Part shown: positions 34,512 to 48,300 of the stretch, in pieces
Position numbering within the stretch: position 1 is the first letter of the stretch
How the letters are laid out: each line of letters opens with the position of its first letter
NCBI GenBank assembly: GCA_933228895.1
Contig: OW121852.1
Span: forward strand, 60,988,872 to 61,052,871
Direction of reading: 5' to 3'
Length of the DNA stretch: 64,000 nt
DNA from: Platycnemis pennipes
Taxonomy: Eukaryota; Arthropoda; Insecta; Odonata; Platycnemididae
Made by a program: the position numbers and the translations under genes
Notes under the pieces: generated by a model
Seen by the model: only the letters and a program-made list of their open reading frames with translations
The model's database searches: none
What the model was told of the DNA's origin: nothing

Positions 34512-36193
34512 AGTAACTACTACGCTCAGTAGTAGGTACCAGGAGAAGAGGTCGGCGAGCTGTGTGGTCGTTTAGCGCGTAGTTCCGGGAATAGATAACA
34601 GTTTTGCCAGGTGTCCTGCTGGTCTCTAAATTAATTCAATGAATACTTAGCATTAAGAAAAAACTACTGCAGAAAATCTGTCAGCAATTCTTAACACATG
34701 ACAAAGAAATAACTAAAAACATAGGCTAGAAACTTGTGAAAATAACGTTTCAGATACGTAATTCATATCACAGCGGGCATGTGCCAAACGAATAGGAGAC
34801 AAGTGACGAAAGAACAAAGGGCACTTCCGGTAGCGGTCAAAGCGTAATTTTATACAAAGACAAGGCAAAGTGTGTAATATAAAACAAATATATTTCAAGA
34901 TAAAAATTAACCTGTTTGATCGAAACAAATCCATAGGAACGTATATGCATTGCAACGCTTACGTTAGCTATTTACGAGTACATAACAGTTGACAAATAAA
35001 ACAAACCAACCGATATTGCTATCACAAATTCAGAACACATTATTTCACACTAACAAGTCATGTAATACAATTCTGAAAATGCGCACTTAATCGATGCAAT
35101 TTTCGCGTAGTTATTACATTTTCATTTTAATTCATTCATATGGGTTCGTTTCATTCAGGTTCAAATTCATTTCATTTACGTTTCGTGATAAAGCAGTAAA
35201 ATCATGCGGTTTATAAAAACCAAAATAAACAAATTAAAATCAAATAAGAATTAGCATAAAGTTAAATAATTTAAAAATGCTTATGGGAGAGGAACTATTT
35301 AATTAGTTAGCTGCTCAGAAAAGTTTTGGCTACCAATCAGTTTTGTTTATGCGTTTTCCACGTTTTAACTACGTATTGCACAGCAAGAATAAAATCCCTT
35401 CCACATTCTAGGCAGATAATCGACTTCTCTCAGTTAACCATTTTATCCTTCTTGTCTACGTAGCTCATGCATGAAACCTAATAGGCCGGTCCTCTGCGCC
35501 AAGGGGTCAACAGTTTAACGTGATCGTAACGAATCAGACCATCAGTGTCCACCACAGTCGAAGCCCTCTCGATAAATCACTCGAATAAGGACAGGCATGC
35601 CATGCAAAAAATTCTCCCTCTTCCGACACAAAACCCCAGGTCGTCACCTTTTCTTTCCAATAAATTATTTATTTTCTACGTTTCAGATCCCCTTTATTTG
35701 AGAATGTACATCTCTGATCCTCTCCCTCCAGCCTCTCACACGACAACCCCCATCCTTTCTCTATCAACAACCACTTAGTAACCTTTTTTTACAAAATAAA
35801 CATTCAACATTCAACAAAAAACATTTAATTTAAAACATAATTCACATCTAAAAGAAACGAAAAAATACCATCAACTCAACAAAAGCAACCAAGAAAACAA
35901 AGCCTCGAAAATTAGCGAAAATAAATGTTTTTCTATTTATAGGGTGTGCCACGACGTTAGCCAGCCTAGACACCATGCCAAGCCGATTGCTTACAAGGCA
36001 CCATTCCTGAAAGACTTTGAGCGGCATATATTTTCTATATCTCTCGTCATAGGGGTTAGATGGAAGAGGAGACTTATAGTCTCAATCTCGCCCCAATAAA
36101 GACGTTTATCTGTTTATCTAACATTTCAAACGAAACGTCCCTCCCCTCTTCTCGCTTTTCCCCAACTCCCCACCACGGCCCTACACCTATACA
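34512..36193. other. upstream region of gene C: SINE fragment, C/T-rich tract
   Basis: A minus-strand SINE body fragment lies at 35480-35530 (CAACAGTTTAACGT). A C/T-rich tract at 36136-36185 precedes the promoter, as before genes B and D. No gene is seen. Confidence 0.4.
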
Positions 36194-36200
36194 TATATAT
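36194..36200 (+). promoter_or_regulatory. probable TATA box of SDR gene C
   Basis: TATATAT lies 114 bp upstream of the start codon. The following TATGAAATACTCCGCAGAACTGG aligns with the corresponding region of gene D, where the TATA core is altered. It implies a leader of about 80-90 nt. Confidence 0.5.
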
Positions 36201-36313
36201 GAAATACTCCGCAGAACTGGACACTAGCGGTAGTCAGCGCTCCTTACACGGTACCACTCCCATCGGGTCCGGTTAAGATCATTGAGTTCACTTATCAGCA
36301 GCCTTCTTTGGCG

Positions 36314-39300
36314 ATGGACCCGAGAGGTAAGGTGGCCATAGTCACGGGAGCAGCGGCCGGGATAGGGCTCAGCATCGCCAAGACATTCTTGGAAAACGGT
36401 GTTTCAGTAAGTCGAATTCCACTACAGAAAAGTGTTTAGAATTAGATTTTAATGTCTTACTACTTTCAAAGGCAGTATCGCACCCTCTAAAATACGTTAA
36501 TCCTAAGCCTAATCCTGAGAGGGGATCGAGTTGGTATGGTGGCTTGAGTTCAGGACTTCCCTCTCAGGAAGCAGGGTTCGAGTCCCGGCAGCGGCAGGGG
36601 TTTTCATTGGTATATCGGTCACTACTTTGAGAATACTGTTAGAACACACTTCAGTATTCAGTCCGTCACATGGGACGTTAAGCCGTTGGCGATATTCATT
36701 AAGAGCAGGCTAATGCCGACGCCGGGTTACTCTCCACCCGTCCTCCGTTCTCTAGAACGCTAGGCTGTTGGTCGCCTCCTCTGAATAACTACAAACTACT
36801 AACCTTAAGACAAAGGCACCATCCATGACCGTGGTGGGATTTGAACTCGCAACCTTTGGTTTGTCAGACCGGCACGTTACCGACTTAGCTGCGGTTGAAC
36901 TCAAGAGTTCAATGAGCCCGTTTTACAGGATACCTGCTTGATCCAAAACAAGACCAAGGATACTCGCTGCTATGATAACTCTCAGGTACATATCGTGTGA
37001 TATAGAACCATTACGCTGGTAACAAGCATTATATCATTTACAATTCATAATAGATACGGCATTACTGTCATGGTAAAAAGTTCATATTCTCTAGTTCTTG
37101 ATTCTTTCAGGACAGTCCAAAAAGTCCATTCATTCACGTACTACAAAAAAGCAGCAATAGATTAAATTGATACTACCGGGGAGATAATTAGGATAGGGGA
37201 CGCAGATTTTAGAATTTTTGCACGTCAGGGTGACATAAAACCAACAACTCCTCATTTTCGCTATCGCAGATCACTTCTGGGGTGGAGCAGTGCACAGCTG
37301 CAACGAGTCAAAACTAATTGCAACAGAATATCGAGCTCCTAATTAGAGAAACCATTGAAATCACATTAAATCCGGACAATATCAATGGAGAAGACAAGGG
37401 CACTTGACGGTGACGACTTTCCAGTCCCTGGAATGGCGTTTGCTACCATTAAAGTACACCAGCCAATCACTGCGCCCCTAATCGCAAAGGGTGATGGTTA
37501 AAAGAGAGCCGATTTCGATGTTCTGCACTTCACCCACATGAAGACACCGGTGGAACCGTAGTCTAACACAATGGACGAATGCGGTAGAACTTCTCGAAGA
37601 CCTGGATTCTCAAGGACATCACACCGCAGTAACCTTCTCAAGGGGTTTTTGCTAATGTGTTCACGAAGTTCGCGTTAGGCGATCATCCAGCTCCTGCCCC
37701 GTACACACGAGGTAGCTTTCAGGGATCAGCATGGAGTAGAGTTTTTTGAAGCCAGATTCACCGAAAAGATATCGCGAGGTTAAAAACAGTAGCACCATCG
37801 GATAATGCAACTTTATCTTGACTACACGATGTTAGATAAAGATTACGATTTTTTAAAGTTCTGCGAAGTACCTCCCAACGTTCGATTCTTCCATGTCATG
37901 AACACTTGCAAAACGAAATTCTAATTCACGTTCACTAAGCCTTATCTCAAACTACATATCTCAATCTTATAGCCGCCACTTCCAGTAGAAACAAAAGCCA
38001 AAACCTCCACTAATAAACTTATCAAAGCCGAGCCATTTTGTCAGATTTGTCCAGAGTGGACGTCCCACTCCCACAGAATGGGAAGAGATTACTCTAACTA
38101 CCTTGATCCTCAGTGGGTTCGATATACGGTCGAAAATAGCATCGCAATCCTTCCGTTCCAAGTTCAGTACTCCGTCCGCCCGGATGGAGCGTTAAAGCGT
38201 GGGTCCCTTTAAGTTAAGAGAGGACTAATTCCGATGCCTGGAGGGTTGTGTCTAAAACCGTAGGGATTATCTCGAACAGGTAACCAAGGAGTCACGTGGT
38301 ATAAACACGAATATTTAGCAAATTTGGTGTGGTTAAACCGCTGATTACAACCTAATTCATTGTTTACACTTGTGTTTCATCTCATCCGGAGGCTCTATGA
38401 TTGAGACAGAAGAGAAAAACTCAAGTGAAAGCAAAACATGAATGGTATTCAAACGAGTGATTTAGAAACATTAAGTTCGCAAACCATTCTTGTTTGTACC
38501 ACGTGACACCTTGGTTACCTCTTCGAGATAAGCCCGACCGTTTCAAACACACACACCCTAGTTTCTCTATGCCATTACTCGATTCCCTTCTTTTCCCAAC
38601 ATTACAACTTATCGTCCGGTTTGAGGTGCCTTCCAGTGCGGGTCAGACTTGAAACCACTGACGAGTAGCGAGGTGAAGACAGAGTAACTACTGGAGAGAC
38701 ATAAACGGAGTACTTAGCGGATTGTATGCGAGGAGGAAAACAAGTTGATTGTAATCTAGGCATAAATTGGCATCTGCGGACGAGCAGATTAGCGCTGTTA
38801 ATCGTTGCGGGTACCGCGTAATGTATTGAGAGCACGTCAACCGAAGCAATCTTTCTGATCGGGAGGTGATGTGAACACTGTTCATTGAACAGCCATGATG
38901 CCCTTATCGTACCTACTGTGGCAATGTCACCACTTATCAACTCTCCCTATCTACGTACTCAGTAACTTATTTATTTTCTTCTGATGTGGCAAAAATTTTA
39001 TCGCATTCACTGTAACAGTATCAATGATAAGATGTACAACTTCGAAGCATGTCAAACATTTGCTCTAATTAGGCTAATCAGCTCTATCCATCAAATCAGC
39101 ATAGTGGCTGTTTTTATTCGAAGAATATGAGGCAACGAAGTTCACTACAAGTCAAGGTGGTTTTATTTTTATTTAGTGTTCCACCGGTTAAGGCAGGTTT
39201 AGATGAACATTATATGCTTCCCACGCAACTTATCGTTTACATAATGGACAATAGTTTAGTCACTGAAATAATAAACTCCGTAAAATTTCACAGGTTTATC

Positions 39301-42300
39301 GAGTAGCTAGATGTGTTTCATTACATTCCCTTACGCATAATCATGCGCATGGAATGGGTAGCTGAGCGGTAATATATGAGTAGCCTAAGGTCAGAGATGA
39401 AACTTTGCAATGGCCATGTGCTTCAAACCCCCTTTCCTCGACCATATTCCACGCAGATCACCATTCACTCCTCCCCGCTGACACCAACGCCACACACAGT
39501 ATTCCCATTTTGTATTCAAAAACCAATTCAATTCTAAATTCAATTCAATCCAATTTAATTCCAAACTTCAATTCAATCCATCTACGGATCTATAATAGGC
39601 ATCTTTAAAAATCTTGAGGAATTTGAAAGTGCAGTAGATTTATTCTTACTTTCAACTTCTTCGTGAGATATTATAGAAAACAGTCCAAATTATTATTATT
39701 TTCATTATTCCATTTTCTAAAAAGCGCCTATCCTAACTGTTACACTTTTATAATTTCATAACACTTTCAAAATGTGAATACAACAACGTTAAATTTTGTA
39801 CCTCGTAGAATATTTTTGGTCGATTTTCCAAGGAGATATGGTCATTTGAAGTTGTTTTACTAGCGTAGACATATAGTTTAGCAGCAGCCTATAGTATAGC
39901 ATCATATAGTAAAGTTGCAAGCTAGTACCTATACCATAGCAGAAAGATAGTACCTATATTACAGCTTGCTCTTAACAAAAGGCTGTAAGGGGACAACGGC
40001 TTAGCGTCCCATCCGACGGACGGATAACTGTACTCGAATGCTCTCCACAAAGCATTCAAGCAGGGGCCGGTTTGCCGATGAAAATATCTGCCAACGCCGG
40101 AATTCAAACCCGGGCCCACGGCCAGTACTCTAACCACTACACCAACCCAATCCCTCCCCCATCTCCCTTTCTCCTCTATTTCTTTATCTTTAAGTGACCA
40201 AGTGGTCAAGGCACTTCACAGTGGTCTTTTTAAAACCGAGGGCATGACTCACTCAGCTCCGTTGTTCCTCACTCGCAATCTTTTTGCTTATCCTTTGACA
40301 CCCTGACCTCCCGACACCTGCTGACCTTAGCATATTTATATTATCGCTCATCCTTTGGCCATGATTATCCCACAGTGTGGTGACCGGCGTCGTTCTGACA
40401 AATTCACCTGTGGCAGATTGCCAAGTCTATTATTTCAGAAATGAATATCCATAAAGAATAAACTCACGGAATATAGTCCACACTGTTAGAACGAAGGTTT
40501 CCGCGGTGATGATTTGATCTCTGCATTGTTTTCTTCCACGTCAGTTGGCTCGTAGACAACAGTTTAGCTGGCTCTCCTGCCAGCGTCTTTAGGTCGAAGG
40601 TGTTAGCGATGGTCAGGCGAAACTGTTATCTACAAGCCAACTGACGCGGACGAAAACCCAAAATAATGCAGAGATTATAGTCCACACTATTTATTCCGAG
40701 AAAACCGACTTAGTTTCCAATAGGCTGGGTAATTTTCAAGGTAAATTTTATAAAAGATGTGATCCTTATATGAATAGGATTACTAGATCTCTATTTGGAT
40801 CTTTTGCACCCTCGTCTATGGCACGAAATCAAGTGGTACCAATTTGTCTAACAGCCAATTTTTAAAATACTTAGCATTCGCTAGTACCTAAGCAAATATG
40901 AGAGTACATAGCATTACAATAATGCACACTTTTTCAGGTAGCCCTATTGGATATAAACAAGAAAAATGGAGAAGATATCAAGAAGCAATTACAGGAAAAA
41001 TACGGAGTCAAAAAAGTGGATTTCTTTACTTGCAATGTGGCCGTAAAGGAAGATTTCCAAGGTTTGTACCAACTTCTGGCACCAAATATATATAATATTA
41101 AAATAATGTTATTCTTCTTCGATTCTTAGGTAATTTATTTTTAATACCTTTAAGAAATCTTTGGCCACTTATTTTTTTAATATGGCCTTAGTTTGAAGTA
41201 ATTAAATATTCAATAATTAGTCGAGTCAACTATTGAGTTAAGTATTCATTATACATGAGGCAGCTGGGTGTTCGTAAGAATTAATTATTAGTATCTATCA
41301 AACAAAAAATTAAAACCTGGTGAAATATCTTTGGTAAGCTATCATATACAAAACATTCATTTCTCTCGTCTTATTTGGATGAGTAACGGGAAACTAAGCG
41401 GCGCTTTTGAAACACCATACATGTATAAAGCCACTATATTTTAAAGCGCCGCACAATAACATGCACATTTCAACACCATCTAAGCTAAAAAAACTGCAAT
41501 CTAACTTTAAAACCGATAAAAGTGCGAAGAGTGATTTGAATAAAGCTCCGAAGCTATCGCAGATACGCCTTAGTTAAATGTTACTGTCATATATGAAGCA
41601 GCTGGCTGTACGTAAGAATCAATTCTTCAATCAATTCAATGACTTAAACATTCATTTAAGGCATAGCCTTAGCTTCACATATATGGCGTTCGTTCAATAT
41701 GTGTGATTTCTTCGATAAATTGTAGCACCTTTCCAATATCTTCCAAGAAAATGAAATTCTTAGTAAGTGTTCATTGACATTTTTTCATTGCAAGAAAGTA
41801 AAAGTAAACAAAATTAAAATTAAAATGGATTTTTACTCCAATAAAAATGCGAGTAATCAATGAGCCAAGTAGTCGCTAAATGATCAAAATGGTGACAAAA
41901 TGATCCCATCAATATCAATTTGAAAATAACTTTCATGCAAGTAAATACACAATTAAATAATATTGAATGGGAAGCAAGAAAGAGACGGCAATGTTAGTTT
42001 CAATCACAGATTTCATCTTTCGTTTCCCGAGACTCAATCATGACTGCACACATATTACTTGCGTTCAAGTAAGGAATATCCATCTCAAAAAATTTTGTGC
42101 TCCAATGATTTTATAAGTCGATAAATTATGACCCGAATATTATCGGGCTTACAATCGCAAAAAAATCCATCGTGCTTGAGTTCCTTCCCCACGATTAAAA
42201 TACAAAATAATCACAGGCCGATTACTTTCACATTCACTGATTAATAGTGAGGGGATAGTGACGCGACATTTCGTTTCCTTCACTGGTGACATATTCTTCA

Positions 42301-45300
42301 AGCTGAAAAAAGAGCTCAAATCCTTGACAAGGTAATGAAATCAAAGTTTGAAGCGCTTCCACTAGTTGGAAGTAACTTTTAACCACTTGGACAAGGTAAG
42401 TAAGGTGCAGTTAGAGTCGTATTTTAGATTATTCTTGCATAGAGAAAAATTGCAACTCAGATAATGTTCTACATGCTTCATCCCAACGCAAAAGTTGGGT
42501 AGAAACTGACAATGATGACATGATACAGCACTGATGAATAATGAATTGTAATGACTACATGACATATTGTGTGCATTATTACCTATTTTGCCTGTTCAGG
42601 TGCAGTCAAGGAGGTCGTGGGCAAATTTTCCAGGCTCGACATTTTCGTAAACAACGCAGGAATCGCATCATCCCCCACATGGGAGCACATCATTGAAGTT
42701 AACCTGGTAAGACTAACGATCGTGTTGTTGATAATATAATGAAACAGGAGACACAGAAATCTATCGCCAGACAAAGTTCAGACAAAAATACTCTCCTTTA
42801 GAAAGTATTTTTGTTCCCAAACGTGTTCATTGTATAATTAAAAGGCGATAAAGATCAGTTAAGGGATGCCTCAGCGATAAGGGTATTTAAGCAGGTTCAT
42901 TATTTTTCTTTTACCCGTTCTTATATAAAGAGTAGGTCTAATATGAGGCTCCTCACTAAACACTACATGGATTTTACTTCCGTCGCAAGCTATCAATTTA
43001 AATATTAATATCATTTATTAATATTCCATATCCCAGTGATAAATATTTTTAACTTCCAGCTGTCCTCGACAATCACGTGGGGAAAATTCCACGAATAAAT
43101 GTAGGAGTAAAAGGAGAATCAATTGACGTTTAGAAAAATAATTTGTCAAAATTTCTGGAAGATTACTCCAGTTAAAATGTAGTCATAAATCATTTCACCT
43201 CTTTTCTCACACAAAACTGTGTAACTCTTTTGGATGGATCAAATCATTGATTTCCCTAAAATTGTCGTAACTTTCAAAACACCTCGTGTCTGTATTTTCC
43301 CATTGCTTTAATAACGAGGTGACGTAATAATCCTTGTTCTTGTTTTTGAAGTAATAACCCGTTTTGACCAGGCACATCTAATTAAAGAAAGGGTAGGCCA
43401 AGCAAAGAATTTTCTTACGTCACATAAAGAATGAAAACTAATCTCTCGGCATTATAGACCAGCCTGAAGAGGTCCGTAGACTGTGACGATAATTCCTGCA
43501 CTTCGCGAGCGTGAGCGAGGAGTACGATTCAGAATTAAGTCATTTAGAATTACAGCAATTATGGGGATAAGAAATTCAATGTGCTCATATCAAAGAAGCT
43601 ATTTATTTGAACTGAAATATAATATTTACATTTATTTAGTGATGACATCGTTTTTTGTTCCAGTAGCTTCTCATTTACCTCGTTTACCCTTCGCCCTTTT
43701 TATTTCTTTATATTTTTAATTACTTTTAAGCTCTAAAAGTTTAAAATCTCTAACATTTTTGCCTTATAGGCAAAGATGTTGCATATCTAAGCATTTCCTC
43801 ACTACCACTCTGCTGCCACGAAGCATTGTCGACAGCTCAGTCTTGGCATAGTAGCAGTCCGCGATGGAGCTTCCACTCGAGTCTCCGTCCAGGTGTGAAA
43901 TTCGGTCCGTCATACGATTTTTGACCGCGGAAAAGGTGGCACCTATCGACATTCATCGCCAATTGGTTGAAGTTTACGGTGAAAAATGTAAGGATGTTAA
44001 AAACGTTCGCAAGTGGTGCCGCGAGTTCCTTTCCGGCCGCGCAAACGTCCACGACGAGGAAAGAAGTGGCAAGCCATCGCACTCAGATGAGACAGTGCAA
44101 GCAGTGGAGGCGGAAATGCTGAAAAACCCCCGGGTAACGGTGAAGGAGTTGGAAGAGGAGTTGGATGCCCCGGGGAACCACTATCAATAAGGAAAGATAC
44201 TGCCACACACTACAAAATCTTCGGCGCGCCATCAAGAACAAACGTCCAGGAATGCTGACGAAGGGGGTCTCATTTCATCATGAAAACGCGTGCCCTCATA
44301 CGGCTAATCAGACGCAGGAACTGATCTCGAAGTTTGGGTGGAAAGTGATCGGGTACCCTGCGTACAGCCACGACCTCGCACCCAGTGATTTTCACATGTT
44401 CCTCGCCCTGAAGAAACACCTAGGAGGGATGAAGTTTGCGACGGACGACGAGGTGCAAGAGGTCAACGCCTATATTCGCAACGCGGACGGAAGCTGGTAT
44501 GACGACGGGATGCAAAAGTTCATCGTGTCGATGAGAAAAGTCATCGACCGCCAGGTTGACTACATCGAAAAATAGCTGAAGCCATGACCTTTCTAACGAT
44601 GTATCCAACAATATGAATAAATTTCATTTTCTATGAAAAAATAAATTGGAGACCTTATTTTTAAGTTTACCCTAGTAATTAGCGTTTCCGCTACAATTTC
44701 CTCCTTATCGCGGATGATAGAAATTAACTCTTTTCAGATATCTCCTAAAATAATGATATTTTGGTAAAAAAATGACAGAATACATGTAATCATCATGTCA
44801 AAAAAACATATCGGGTACAACTTTCAGTGCAATCCGAAAAAAAAACATGATTTTTATACCTATTTTTGGCGATCCGGACCACTGTACGTCGGTGGCAGAG
44901 TCCAAAACATTACCAGGGGTGCCCACGGGGGGTTTCGCATAAGGGAACTCGCATAAGTGTATTTGAGGTGGTTACAAAAAAAAAGTAATAAAATAAATTA
45001 ATAAATAAAAGTACAAGTAAAAATGGACGAAGAGAGGCACCTGCCTAAATAAGTACGCATGAAGAGAAAAGACGTATGAATAATGTGAACTTTTGCAAGA
45101 TCTTTCTGCTCTCCAGAAGAGCATCACAGTATTTCAGGTGATTCAGGAAGCAGCTGTCAGCTATCTTCGGTATAGTCAAGCCGGTGCGCGGCGGTGGCGT
45201 TCGGAAGTATTCCACACCAATCGATTGTTCTCGTGCGCTGTGCAAACGCCACCTAAGGTGGTGTTGGCTCTGCTGACAGTAATTTTCAAGTGTTGTGTGA

Positions 45301-48300
45301 GTGTGTGTCGTTGACCTACAGTGGTCAACAGAAGACGACGGGATAAGTATTTAGGGCAAATAAAGAAGGACGTGAAAGAGAAAACATATCAGGGCATGAG
45401 GGAATTAACCAGGGATACTATATTAACACTCCCTGGAATTAACAATGAGTATGGCAGAATGGAAGGCTGCAGTAAACCAATCTTAGGATTGAAATACTGA
45501 TGATGATGATCATGTATGGGTGATGAATGGCTGTCAAAGCTTTTGGCTCTTTCGGCAGAGAGAGACGTCCTTTCAAGTATTTCTAATAAAGACAATTGAA
45601 AATTTTTCTAGAGCAACTTAGGATTTTTTATAAGTAATACAGCCTTTATTTTCCATTTGATTCGATTGCATATTTTCAACACTACATACAACCTTGAGTA
45701 CAAGTCATAAATAGAAATGTAGGCCTGTCCAATGTATAACTCTTCGCTGTATTGTTTACGCTAAGAATTTACTCCATCAATAGTTAATGAAAATGAATTA
45801 TAATTTTTTACACTCGGACGTTATTTTGTACGGTGGATACCAGAACAGATTTCATACATGAGTGTTTTTCATATTAAGTGGGTTGTTTAATTTTGTCAAA
45901 TGTTTAAAAAATAAACGTTACAAAGGAAAAACAACTATGCGATTGTTTATTACTCCCACAAAAAAAGCTAGTAATCGAGAAAGGTGAGGTTGATTTGCTG
46001 GACATTTCCGATTCAAGGATGTTTGTTAGGTACTTTAAAAGTTTGAGGGGGGTTGAGTCATCAGGGTAGGGGGATTGAGCCACCAAGCTTGAGAGGGGTG
46101 GGCACCCCTGAAATTTACCACCACCAAAGGATTAAAAGTCTTACTTGTAGTAACTTGTAAAGATTGGTATATATGTCCTGACAATGCAGAGAACAGTGGT
46201 TTATGAAAACAATACTGCTACCCGGTGGGAATCACGAGAACAATTCCTATAGTCTCCATCCCGGGAAAACGTTAGTTTGGAACAATATCAATTTCCGGTC
46301 GCGTATTTTATTAGCGATAAAACTGTTCCTAATCACCGAATCTGCTCCAAATCAGCTGATGATTGTTGTCTAACTAATGATGGATTTTACTTTTTGCTCC
46401 AGATAGGGATGATGAGGGGTGCTGAGGAGGCTCTCAAGTACATGAGCAAGGAGAAGGGAGGCAGTGGTGGAGTGGTGATCAACATCGCCTCCGTCCTAGC
46501 ATTTATGCCGCACGAAGAATGGTCAGCGTACGTCGCCTCAAAAAGCGGCATAGTCGGATTCACCAGATCTCTCGGGGTGAGTGATCACACGACTATAGGG
46601 ATCTCTCCATTTTTAAGCACGGTGCCTGCGCCCAGTCAAACACTTCCGAAGAGGTATCAAGACTCATAAATAAGGTTGAATAGTATTAAAGGAATCGGTA
46701 GAAAACTTATTGCATTTATATTCTTCCAATGAAAGAAGAAGACCTCTTTTGAGACATATAGGACAAGTGTTGAAGGATGTGAAAGAGAATAAACGCGTAA
46801 ATATGAAGAGATTAGCCGATAGAATAATTGAGTGGAGAGCAGCGTCAAACCAATCTCAGGATTGTTGACTGGTGATGATGGAATTTAAATAATTTGAAAT
46901 AATGTAAATCCACAGTAAAACAAAAATAAATATTCGGTCACATATTCAAAACATTCTATTATTCAGCCGTTAGACCATTACCATAATTTTAAATAGTATT
47001 TAATAATCACTTCCTGCCACACGGAGTAATATCTTAATTCTTCGCTACTCATAAATTGTCAGACGTGTATTAAATCGATGTGTATCGGTTATTATCAGAG
47101 ATAACAATCAAGAATAACCAATAATCACTGATAATAATCAGGGTAATATCGGTTAAATCTAAAAATGATACTATGCTGTTTGAGTGACCAATAAAGAATG
47201 TCTTACTTTATTTCCTCCTCTGTTGAAGACATCGGAGGCCTACAAGACATCTGGAGTCCGCCACATCGCAGTCTGCCCAGGATTGACAGAGACGGATCTC
47301 AGCAGGGGAGTCTCGAAGGAATTTTACAACGCCATCGAGAAGTCGCTGAATATTAAACTAAAAATGCAAAGGTGAGAAAAAAATAAGCTCTGCTCTCCCT
47401 TCTCAATAATTATGTCAACCGAAAACAGATGGACGTTCAAAAAATAAAACGTGCGCAAAGGGTTAGCATATCCAATGAATCTGGGTAACGTAGAAGCAAG
47501 GTCGATAGCTATCGATCATTTTCCCTTCAAGATATGTGTTCGCAACGACAATAACAACTGCCAATACGTGATCATTTTGCTGTCCTCTCCATTAGAGTTA
47601 CATGATAGGTCAATTCAAACTGGGATCAGGCGTAAATAGGACACCAGATGATATGCGATACCATGCCTTGTGCAATATCAACATATATCATGCTATTGCC
47701 CTAATGTACTTAAAAAAATGGAATCAAACGATGATTTACTCACTTTGTGGAGTATTTCCATGATTCGACGCATGAACTCCTCTGAGTGAGAAAATCACGG
47801 CGATTTAAGCTTTAGTAATTCAGGAGCTCATCATACCGACACTTAGGCGATGTGAAGCTATTATCGCAGTCAGACATTCAAATCCGTATATTGCACAACG
47901 CTACGTTGAAGGTACGCAACCCCTTAAGAAGACCTCGAGGAAGAGTGGAATATGGAATAGTTAATGAATATGCTGCGAAGCAGTAAAGAAAAAAATCTAA
48001 CATGATTCAAAATTTCAGGCCTGGCCTGAGGACGCTCGCAGTATAGTGGGTGAAACGTCGCCATTGTAACAGAATGACAACGCGGAAGACTCCCGAAAGC
48101 TTTTTACAACCCTGATTCAAAATTCTCCCCATTAAGCGCAATCTATGTTAATATAAGATCTTCGATTATCAAGGAAAACTTATTTTTTCTAATCGGCGAT
48201 TTTATTTATTGGTGCTTTTAACTTTGTCCAATATATACTTTCGCGTAACTAGGAAATCTACTTTAATATTTTTGTGGATTGATATGATGGCATAGCTGTC

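Noticed and set aside
36531..36594. tRNA gene suggested by A and B boxes
   Set aside because: No acceptor stem pairing, and the sequence runs into a body repeated at several sites in the window. It is a SINE.
38602..38940. 112-codon minus-strand open frame
   Set aside because: No domain, no repeat support and no splice context. Chance is the simplest explanation.
46277..46669. exon 4 of gene C as a standalone 130-residue protein
   Set aside because: The flanks are intron sequence. Splice sites at 46402/46403 and 46576/46577 match those of the paralogues.
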